Shown one piece after another: positions 56,025 through 64,000 of a stretch of DNA of 64,000 nucleotides; the stretch's first letter is position 1; each line of letters begins with the position of its first letter. Source of the stretch: Tricholoma matsutake (lineage: Eukaryota > Basidiomycota > Agaricomycetes > Agaricales > Tricholomataceae). The position numbers were made by a program, and so were the translations under genes. The notes under the pieces are model-generated. The model was not told where the DNA came from. It saw only the letters and a list, made by a program, of their open reading frames with translations, and searched no databases. The DNA is taken from NCBI GenBank assembly GCA_026075535.2, contig AP026546.1, forward strand, positions 8,184,001 through 8,248,000. The letters are read 5' to 3'.

Positions 56025-58040
56025 CAGGTGAGTGGGGAGCTTCTGTAGGTGCTGGTGGCATCATTGGTGATGCGGTGGCCATATGAGACATGGGTGGTGG
56101 CAAGACGGCTCGTATGGGGCTTAGCTGGGGTAACATGGGGGGTGTGGTTCATTTTTGGGATTGGGAAGGGGAATGGTGGGGTTCAGAGGGTGGTAGCATC
56201 GTCGTCGTGTTGTTCTTTCATAGCTGTTGGTGTTTGTCTGTTGTAGGTGGCAAAGTGGCGCATTTCCAGGCTTGCTGTGGTTGACTGGGGTGCTTGGGCA
56301 GTGGACAAGCCATAGGTGACAAACAGGGGATGTCCCCAGGTGTAGACGATGTTGTTGGTGATGTGGCTGCTATGTGAGGTGTATGCAGAGTTGGGGGTGA
56401 CATAGCCAGCAGCGGGCTCAGGGTGCGGAACAAGGGGCTGAGGATTGAGCTGGGGTGAGCTGGGGGCTGTAGACGGCTTCCTGGACCTGTGTTTGGGGTT
56501 CAGGGGGGACCAGAGTCATTCCATTGAGTAGACGATGTGTTTCAATGAACATGTTTGCTTGTCATCTGGCGAATTGGTTTGCTGGGCTGTAGAAGGTTGA
56601 TCTGTGTTGTTTATCACCTCACTAATGGTCTCCTAGGTGTCAGCAGCCATCTGGGAGCTAGTCAAAACCCTAGGAGTCGTCTCAAAGGGCTGGGGACATT
56701 GCTGTGGTGATATAGATTGATTTGGGAGTGAGTGCCTCCATTTCTGAGGTGTTGGTGGTACAAGAGGTGGTGTAGGTCGTTGTTGGAGGTGGTGGAGCTG
56801 GCAGGAGTTGTCTGTTGAGGAGACAATGCATTTCGACGAACACAGCTGTTCGTTGTCTTGCAAATTCGTTTCCTTGGCTGTAGACAGTTCGTGTACATCA
56901 TTTACAGCCAGGTTAATGATCTCCAAGGTTTCAGTGGTCGTCTGGGTGCTAGTGTGGCCATAGCGGTTGTTTTGGAGGTGTTTGGGGCCAAAGTGGCTGC
57001 CGTTGTCGGCTGTGAAGTGGCAGTGGTGACAGGCGGCTCAGGGTGCACAACAAAGGGCTGGGGACTTTGCAGGGGTTGGGTGGATTGACTCGGCAGCATG
57101 TGCTGTCATTTGCGAGACACTGGTGGCAGTTTTGGGGCAGGGGAAGGCATGGTGGTGGTGGTAGTTGTCAACGACGTTGGCGTTGTTGATGGCATTGTCA
57201 ACAGGGCTGATGGAGGCTGTGCAGGTTTTGTCAACAGCGTTGTGGCAGATGGCAGGGGTGGCAGTGGAGTGCTGAGGTGTGTGGAGGGGTTCAGAGATGC
57301 ATCTGGGGGTTCTGTGGAGGTGCCAGCACTCTTGTGTGCTGGCTGTGACTCATCATTTGGTGCTGTTTGTACGGCGGCGTCTGCAGTAAGAATCAAGATA
57401 CAGGTGAGCATGTTGACAATCAAAGTCAATAATAGAATGAGCTATATGACCTCGAGTAGGCGGCTGTGACGTGGCTGGGCAACGGGGTTCTCGAGGTGCA
57501 GAGGGATGGGCTCAGCGGTTTGCAGCAGTGTAAAGATTAGTTCTAGAAATGAGTGGCACCATTCCCAGCACCTGGAGGAGGGGGTCCGTGCTGGAAAACC
57601 AATTGCAAAATGGTCGTTGTCAACGTTGACAACCGTGACATGGTGTGTGATGGTGATGGTGGTGATCAAGGGCTTGTGGGGTTGGGAACCAAGACAAGTC
57701 TGCTGAAGATGACAGGTGAGACCAGCAGGGTGGAAATGAGCCCAGTGGGGAGTCATTGGGCATCACTCGAGTCATTGGGAAGCCAGATGAGGTTGGAAAT
57801 GGTTGTGCTGGGTTGTTTGAAGTTTTTGGAGCCAAGCAAGATGCGCGGGGTCAAGACGGGGTATAGGCAGTGTATGCACAAGAGTATAAATGAGAGTAGC
57901 TGTTGATAGCTCAAGGTCTGTGTCTGGTGCAAAAAAATTGACCGTTTCAGCAATTTCAGGGTCAGCGAGGTTTCGGGAAAAGAATGTGTGTGAGTGTGAG
58001 AGTGTAGAGTGTAGATAGTAAGTTTGTTACAAAAAAAAAG
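56025..58040 (-). pseudogene. Element C cargo, right part
   Basis: Read on the minus strand, the series starts near 57953 (MLKRSIFLHQTQTLSYQQ) and runs through Thr/Pro-rich stretches (57429-57106, 56926-56633, 56433-56218) broken by stops. Two related motifs, MFIETHRLLNG (about 56530-56565) and VFVEMHCLLNRQ (about 56805-56840), match MFVGTHHLLNGQ in element A. Each is preceded by a YSxxN..AR-type stretch. No known domain. It is the other half of the frame set split by Gypsy-3. Confidence 0.45.
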
Positions 58041-58232
58041 TGGAAAAAAGCCAGAGCTTCCAACACTCGAGACTCATGGGCACAGAAACATGTAAGGAAC
58101 TTAGTATATTTCGAGGGGGGAAACTAAGATTCAGTACAAGTACTCGAGGTATAGACTATATACTACTGGAATAACATGTGATAATGGGTGCGGATGTAGA
58201 TAAGGTTTGCTGATGTAAGAGACACTCTTACA
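58041..58232. repeat. Element C right terminal repeat (192 bp)
   Basis: Starts TGGAAAAAAGCCAGAGC and ends GACACTCTTACA, followed by TTCAT. Confidence 0.9.
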
Positions 58233-58370
58233 TTCATTCGCCAAACCATCACATCCGGTCACATCGTATTGCGTGATTGTTCTACAAACGACATGATCGC
58301 CGATATTTTTACAAAATCACTTGCTCGTTTCAAATTCGAGAAGTTCCGCAGCCTTCTCGGTGTCCTCTAA
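58233..58370 (+). pseudogene. Copia-2 RNase H, C-terminal end
   Basis: After the TTCAT duplication the frame reads RQTITSGHIVLRDC, then NDMIADIFTKSLARFKFEKF and ends LLGVL with TAA at 58368-58370. These are the last residues of a copia RNase H (ADIFTKSL is the family signature) and continue HIDIHFHFI at 48822. Confidence 0.92.
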
Positions 58371-58394
58371 TCCCACGTCCATCTCGAGGGGGAG

Positions 58395-58656
58395 TGTCGA
58401 ACACATGTGCATACCCATTACGCTTACGTAACAGTTTCTATAATTCCATCTATCCGGTATCATACCACCTCAGTGTTTAACCACCACTGAGGTGTAAGTC
58501 CTGTTCTATCTTACTTCATTATAACCTTACTTATTCATAGTAGTCTACCTATTTGTTACTAGGTACTTACTACCCAATATAGTGTTTAACCACCACTGAG
58601 GTTCTACCTATTTGTTACTAGCTCAGTCTCGTTCCGGTACCCCTGCAACTGCAAGA
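58395..58656 (+). repeat. Copia-2 right LTR
   Basis: 262 bp, starts TGTCGAACACATGTGC and ends CTGCAAGA, followed by CTTTG. It keeps CG at sites that are CA or TG in the left LTR. Confidence 0.9.
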
Positions 58657-58661
58657 CTTTG

Positions 58662-59359
58662 TCCCAGTCTGGTCCGCAATGACGTTGAACATGAAGCGCG
58701 AATGACGAAACGAAGGAATCAGTTACGGTCACGTGGCTTCTAACCGACTCGCAAGCAATGTGATTCTTATTCACGGTCAGTCATGAATAACTCAGCTGAT
58801 TCTAAGGTAGAATCCATCCATATTCCAGATTCTACCTTAAGGAGATCAACCTTCCCGAGGCATGTGACCCATCTGTGCCAAGTTACAACACATCTTCGAA
58901 TGTTCTCACTGTCGAGGAAGTTTTGAACATCTCAAGATGTGTGGCGCAGTAACTGTCTTTACTACTACTAGTATTCGTCTCGAAGACGTATGAGCTGATT
59001 TACTTGTGTGGATCCAGTGTAAACTGGTTGGATATTGCTCGAAAATGGTATGGTTCCTGTATTTACCCTTGATCGAACCTTAGTATTATTCTTTTTCCAG
59101 TGCCAAAAAAATGATTGGTCCGTCTGATGGTCATTTTAGTGTGCTTGACATATAACATTCAAGGATACTGGCATAAGAACACGGGAATCACTGCAAAGGA
59201 ACCTTGTCCGGAAAACAACCAACGGGGCGAGCCCTCGTCATGAAAATCACGGAGAGATTGGGAGATCAATTCAAGGGTGCTTTCTTTGCTTATCAGTGTC
59301 CTTGACCTTGCCAACCACCCGGAGAATGCAACCAAATACGGAGTGATTATTCCAGGCCC
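58662..59359. other. Spacer right of Copia-2
   Basis: A short imperfect palindrome around AGATTCTACCTTA / TAAGGTAGAATC lies at about 58801-58842. No gene is supported. Possible exon-like stretches near 59230-59300 were not confirmed. Confidence 0.4.
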
Positions 59360-59923
59360 ATGATCACTGATCCTGTCGTGTCTATCTCTCAGCCGCGAAA
59401 GAGAGTTCCGATGTTATTCAAAGTTCTTCAGGTCAACCGACTGGCAAATGCGGATGTTGAGAAGTTTTTTCCTGCGCTAAAGGTACTATCTGATGACCTG
59501 AATCAAAAACTGGACAAGATGTTACTGAGTACTGAAAGACAAAATACTGTGGTCGTGCGCGCTGTATGGATGTCCGAAGCAAACCTGTCGTCTATCCAGA
59601 TGTTTTGTGAACATGTCAATCGTCCTCAATACGCTTTTGTCCAAAGTCTGAGATGTACAACAGAAGAGTTCATCAGGTATTCATTCTTCTACTCCTCCTT
59701 GAATCGTCTTGCTGAGAAAATTGATAGTCATTTCAATGCACAGCCAGAATTGTACCCAAATCAAAGGCTGATTTGCATTTCCAGAGGGTCCCAAGAAGAG
59801 ACTGATTCTGTTCTAAACAATGCTACGTTGAATGAACTTTATCCCTCACTTGTAGTTCTTGTTATTACGCTTGTGGTCATGTTAATGAAATGTGATTACA
59901 TAATCGTAATGGCTCTGCAATGA
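59360..59923 (+). CDS. Hypothetical ORF ending at the TBC start codon
   Basis: A 187-residue frame of mixed composition (KVLQVNRLANADVEKFFPAL; SSIQMFCEHVNRPQYAFVQS) with a hydrophobic C-terminal stretch (LVVLVITLVVMLM). A splice-acceptor-like TCTCTCAG precedes CCGCGAAAG near 59393, so it may be the last exon of a larger gene or pseudogene. Its TGA at 59921-59923 overlaps the ATG of the TBC gene at 59920. No family recognised. Confidence 0.35.
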   Translation: MITDPVVSISQPRKRVPMLFKVLQVNRLANADVEKFFPALKVLSDDLNQKLDKMLLSTERQNTVVVRAVWMSEANLSSIQMFCEHVNRPQYAFVQSLRCTTEEFIRYSFFYSSLNRLAEKIDSHFNAQPELYPNQRLICISRGSQEETDSVLNNATLNELYPSLVVLVITLVVMLMKCDYIIVMALQ

Positions 59924-62187
59924 CCGACTCCTCGTACGCGACGCCAACGATAGAGTGGGACGTACTTCGTCAGCGTAGCCTTATTCCCGGTGGATTTGGC
60001 TCAGAGCGAGTCACAATCTGGTGTGCATTGATTTGGGGGTGCTCACCATGGCCTGTACTAATGGGAGCTTAAGGCCGCAGCTACTTGGTCTATCGCCTGT
60101 TCACACACAGGCCTCAGAGTCACTTTCAAAAGAGGCCCATACAGAAGAAAATGACAAGCCAGAATTAAGGTCGCAACCCCACCGAGACGAACGCCAAATT
60201 CGCCTCGACACAGACCGGAGCTTCATTCTCTATCCAGTAGGTGAACTCTTTCCTTTCTCTATGCTCATAAACATTACTTAAACAATGATGGATAGAACTC
60301 CTCAAATGACAGAGAAAGCCTACAAGAGAGTCTTCATACGCTCATAGTATCTGTGTTCCGGAAGAGGCCTAAGTTGAATTATTTCCAAGTGAGTGTATAG
60401 ATACTTTATTTCCTTTAGAATGTGCTCATTGTATGGTATGAAGGGCTACCATGACATAATTGGTGTTCTTTTCCTTACGCTCCCACCTGACCTCCAACTG
60501 GCATGTGCAGAAAAGTTGAGTCTACACAGGGTGCGAGACTCGATGGGGTCCACACTTGAACCTGTCCTCGGACTATTACGGTGCGTATCATGCGAGTCTT
60601 TTGTCCATGCCAATCTTACAGGTTGATACGTAGGGTAACAAAGAATCTTCTCCGTCTTGCTGATACCGAGTATGCGGATATACTAGAACAGTATGTGCTC
60701 TTCACGATTAGCCATAATCAAGTCGTTATCATTGAACTTCAACCCAGGACATTTCCTCTACCATTCCATGCCCTCTCCAATCTGCTAACACTCTTTTCGC
60801 ATGACATGCCCACACTCCCGCTCATTCAGCACGTCTTTGACTACCTGCTGTGCCGACCACCCATAGCAGTCGTGTATCTTGCTACAGCAGTGCGTAGTTT
60901 TTTTCTTTTAGTTCAGAAATGAATTCGAAATCAATCGTTCATTATATTCAGGTCATATTATCAAGAAAAGCGGACGTAGAGCGACTTGTGGGGGATGATG
61001 ACGAACAAGAGGGTGGTATTGGGCTAGGCATGGCACACTCGTTGTTGAACGCCTTACCAGAATTTCTTGACAACGTGTCGGAGACGGAGGTGTCGGTAAA
61101 GAATGAGATCGCTGAAGATGAAGGTCTGGTCGTGACGGGTGGTGAAGAGGTCAATACGCGCTTCGAACCTATGAAAATTGAAGTGCCGAGCGCCATTGGC
61201 GTAAAAAATATGGGCTACGAAACGACCTTGAAGCAGGAAGATGATATACCCGATAGAAACCCTCCTGCGAAGAAGGAAGATCCTGCACCTGATCGGTTAT
61301 TCACAAGCAACCGACCAGCCGAACCTGTTGCTGCAGGTGCCGATATTGACTTCAGTCCCTCGACCTCCACGGTATTTGAAGACGAACATGACACCTCGGG
61401 ACAGGAACGAAATATGACTTCACAGTCGTCCATAGATTCCCCAGTGAAAACCACACCTGCTCGCTCTCCTCTTCGTTCCCGATCACCTGCCATGCGTGCC
61501 GAAACTACCCTTCACAGGACCCCTTCTAGCAGAAGGTCATCGACAGCTAAAGCTCCCACTCTTACAACTCTTTCTTCCCTTCTCACACGCGCCGATGCTC
61601 TCTATGAGCTCTACCCACCAGATCATCCGGGTTTGGAATTGTCACACATCATGGGTCCACAGAGCGTCGTGTATACATGGCGGCAACCTGCATCATCGTC
61701 TAGTGAACCGGGAGATAACAAATGGGAGGAAGAGAGGCTAGCAGACGACGACGCAGAAGAAATTGTCGCGCGTCCTGAGCTGGTGGTTTATCCTTATATC
61801 CAGGAAGACGAGAGTATCGACCTTGACCAGACATCAGAAGAGGAGGAAGAGGGGTGGGGATGGTGGAGCGAGAAGAATGCGAAGGTAGATCGGAAACACA
61901 AAGATAAAGAGAAGGCGAGAAGAGAAAAGGAGATGGGGATGAAGAAGAGGCGACCATGCAAAGTGCGGCAGAACCCGTTGTCGCGGGCGGAAATGAGGAA
62001 TATGCTTGCTGGCGCAGTGCTTGTGGTTGGTATCGCGATGGCGATCTATGGGACTCGAGCAGGGCGACGTTCTAGCGGTGGGTGGAACGGGTATGGAAGA
62101 GCGTTGAGGGAATGGAGGAGAGTTGGGAGTTGGATTGGGGGTGCGTTGGTTGGAGCGGCGGATCAGATGGTGGATTTGAAGGATTGA
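59920..62187 (+). CDS. TBC-domain Rab GTPase-activating protein, TBC1D20-like
   Basis: Seven exons fit without conflict: 59920-60020, 60074-60236, 60296-60388, 60444-60580, 60622-60690, 60748-60889 and 60952-62187, giving 646 residues. The start is supported by EWDVLRQRSLIPGGFGSERVTIWPQLLGL across intron 1, matching the N-terminal TBC entry motif. The TBC domain continues with RSFILYP, the KRPKLNYFQ-GYHDIIGVLFL junction, DYLLCRPPIAVVYLATAV and ISRKADVERL-type sequence. The Arg-finger motif of this subclass is not clearly visible at the intron 2 boundary. A long acidic, disordered region follows (about 245-590). A hydrophobic segment, MLAGAVLVVGIAMAIYG, lies near the C-terminus, as in TBC1D20, which is ER-anchored and acts on Rab1/Ypt1. 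Role in ER-Golgi traffic is inferred from that family. Confidence 0.85.
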
Positions 62188-62416
62188 ATATGAGGCCTAC
62201 CCCCCGAAGCAAGTCAGATTAATTAGAGACTGGTTGAATACCAGGTTGTCGAAGATATAAGTACGAGCGTGATTACTAGTTCCTGAGGAATTGCAGGAAT
62301 CCTCCTGGACTAGGAAAACTCAGGCATTGCCACTTTCAGTACACAAAATTCCTCGTATTTCCTCTGGGAATACTCCAGGAATAGGTTGGGAGGTGTAAAG
62401 ACCTTAGAGCTATTCA

Positions 62417-64000
62417 TTATATTTCTGTAATCTTTTCGATCTCCTCATCCAACCGTGCAGCCTCGCTTAGTTCCATGGTCAGCGAGCGATCTCGCTCTTG
62501 TTGAAGCACCCAGTCCGCTATATCGATCCCAAAATAGCTATCGGATAGCTCTTCGTCAGAATCCTCCTCTTTGGCCGAACCGCTTCTTGTCCATCCCCAG
62601 CCAGCATCCGCCGACCGCCTTTGGTTGATCTTCACAAGCTCATCGAACCAGCCCCTCGCACCACTCCAACAAACATTCGTACTGTCGGCAGTTAGTTGCA
62701 GAGTATCTGGTGTCATCGGCGTCAGTTTCGCATATATCTTGTAGTCTAATCGTTTCTTCATCCGCTCGTAATTTTGCAAATCCGACTCAGCAAGGGCGTT
62801 GATAGCAAGCGGCTCTTGGTCAAGTTTAGCAAGGAGCGATCGCGTCCCCTCATCAATCTTCCAGTGTGCGGGTACGTCTGTCTCCTGGGATGTAGTGTCA
62901 ACCTACAAACTAATGAAACTCCGATTTTTTTAATACCTGCGGTATAATAACAAATGTGTCGGGACAAGGGAAAGCATAGCAGAATGTGTCGTCAAGCGGC
63001 CAATGAAGAATGTGGATGTCATCACTGCCAGTGGTGTATGGCGTATTGACGATCTTTACGACGCTGCCCGTCATAGGATCTGCAACTGGGGGTCCTCGTC
63101 TTATTGGGGCAACCTTAATTGAATGATATCCACAAGCACTGAACGACGTATCGAGTACGATCGCTGGTCTCGGTCTTGTTATCCAGTAATCGGTTGAAAG
63201 ATCAGGGTCATGCCAATAGGAGGGATCACCCGCCTGCGAGCTATACCCCTCAATCGTGGTCCTGGGAAGCACCTGCACATAAACAAGCTGCCCCGGCTCG
63301 GTTAAACGCGTAGTTATTGGTTCTGGTAGGTTGGGCGGAGGCGGGGGAACTAAAGGTATCGATCAGATTCATCGATCGGGGAGATTTTGGATGACCTCAC
63401 AAGGCGATGTTTCATCCTTTAGGATTGTCCAGTCGAAAGTTCTGTCGTTAGAGTATCCAGATTGTTCGAACAATGTTCGGAATTTCAAACGCCAGCCGTC
63501 GTAGTCGGGTTGCTCATCAAATCGGAGGCCACGCGCATAATCCAAGAGTTGACCGAACTCTGCGGGCAAGCCAAGAGCTAACCTGGAACCGGTCCAAGCA
63601 AGTTTTTTCTCCCGTACCTGAGCTAACTTTCCAAAAATGGTGCCGCGACCGCGGGAATGTCTTCGCCAAGGAAGATCACCTCGCAAAAGAAAGAGAAGAA
63701 TATAAGCAAGAGATTCCATGTCATCACGGCGGGAAAGGTCTATCGAGTAAGGTTAAGATCAAGAATTTTTTGGGCAACAAAGGCCACGCACCGACACCGT
63801 AATGAGAGTTCAGGCTAGCCCAGTTCAGAGTCCCAACAATGTTCCGCCGTTCTACGAGGGGATCGCTTTTGCTGGGATCTCCCGATCGAAATTTTCGTGC
63901 GAGTCCAAAATCGATCAAGCAAAGTCGGTTTGGAACATCCTCGGAGAGCAGGATGTTATCTGGTTTGAGATCGCGATGAATGATTCCGTGTGCGTGAATG
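62417..64000 (-). CDS. CK1-like protein kinase with a C-terminal extension, partial
   Basis: The gene enters from the right edge. Minus-strand exons 64000-63792, 63739-63401, 63349-62937 and 62902-62417 form one frame of 481 visible residues. Kinase motifs: catalytic loop [12 protein letters not shown], metal-binding DFGLAR (CK1 has DFG followed by a different residue pattern), a [13 protein letters not shown] substrate loop typical of CK1, then [23 protein letters not shown]. After the kinase a Pro-rich linker ([11 protein letters not shown]) leads into a beta-rich region ([27 protein letters not shown]), a C-terminal module I have seen attached to agaricomycete CK1-like kinases. The tail is acidic and helical. 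The intron 62903-62936 is only 34 nt. The N-lobe (ATP site) lies outside the window. Confidence 0.85.

Larger units (their letters stand above)
48828..58232. mobile_element. Element C: LTR element with Pro/Ser/Thr-rich cargo, carrying Gypsy-3
   Basis: Terminal repeats of exactly 192 bp at 48828-49019 and 58041-58232 start TGGAA and end CTCTTACA. A perfect 5-bp duplication TTCAT flanks them (48823-48827 and 58233-58237), and removing the element restores the Copia-2 RNase H frame. Excluding Gypsy-3 it is about 3.35 kb, close to element A. No gag-pol of its own is visible. The interior is minus-strand Pro/Ser/Thr-rich sequence like that of element A. An A-rich tract (ACAAAAAAAAAG) abuts the right repeat. 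Orientation is not settled: the tract favours plus, the reading frames favour minus. Confidence 0.85.
44491..58656 (+). mobile_element. Copia-2: Ty1/copia retrotransposon, outer level of a three-level nest
   Basis: LTRs are 44491-44749 (259 bp) and 58395-58656 (262 bp), starting TGTC. CTTTG flanks both ends (44486-44490 and 58657-58661). GGTTATGGGCC follows the left LTR and a purine-rich CGAGGGGGAG precedes the right one. The RNase H region is split at 48828 by element C (48828-58232), which itself contains Gypsy-3 (49973-56019). Without inserts Copia-2 would be about 4.8 kb, normal for copia. Confidence 0.93.

Noticed and set aside
1..64000. CRISPR arrays, bacterial operons, attachment sites or replication origins
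   Set aside because: None were seen. Intron-rich genes and fungal transposons show this is eukaryotic nuclear DNA; the tandem repeats present lack spacers of CRISPR type.

Overview
The window looks like nuclear DNA of a filamentous basidiomycete, most likely an agaricomycete. Host genes carry many short introns (about 40-70 bp). The window holds a KDZ transposase, chromodomain Ty3/gypsy and Ty1/copia elements, a Helitron, a HET-domain gene, a MYND-finger pseudogene and a CK1-like kinase of fungal type. I cannot name the species. All calls come from reading the sequence; no database search was run.

Region by region. 1-2839: a decayed KDZ transposase interrupted by a hAT-like non-autonomous element. 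3244-5301: an intact UNC93-like membrane-protein gene on the minus strand. 5302-9300: AT-rich and low-complexity repeats ending in a tRNA-like sequence with Pol III boxes. 9689-25432: a LINE ORF1 split by two insertions, a 3.2-kb element with 140-bp terminal direct repeats (element A) and a copia element (Copia-1). Copia-1's right LTR is itself split by a gypsy element (Gypsy-2). 25440-28928: a decayed Helitron. 29655-33200: small inverted-repeat elements and gene fragments around a small membrane-protein gene (30606-31651). 33555-37551: a 1295-residue Ser/Pro-rich gene. 38137-40807: gene debris (unknown minus-strand pseudogene, MYND pseudogene, a stray copy of the first exon of the TBC gene found 19 kb away). 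41312-42700: an intact intronless HET-domain gene. 43310-43923: a TA-flanked MITE. 44491-58656: a three-level nest, Copia-2 > element C > Gypsy-3, every level bounded by a 5-bp target duplication. 59920-62187: a TBC1D20-like Rab-GAP with a C-terminal membrane anchor. 62417-64000: a CK1-like kinase running off the right edge.

How it fits together. The host genes are unrelated housekeeping or self-recognition genes separated by transposon nests. The nests show one consistent kind of damage. Nearly every in-frame stop in the retroelement ORFs is a TGA where the family has Arg, as expected from CGA to TGA. Most differences between paired LTRs are TG/CA against CG, or TG against CA. This points to CpG methylation followed by deamination. 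Innermost Gypsy-3 has the most similar LTRs (about 2 differences in 426), fitting the nesting order.

The least explained material is the cargo of elements A and C. They have different LTRs (140 and 192 bp), no recognisable gag-pol of their own, and related Pro/Ser/Thr-rich minus-strand reading frames that share short peptide motifs. This is the best candidate here for an undescribed element family.
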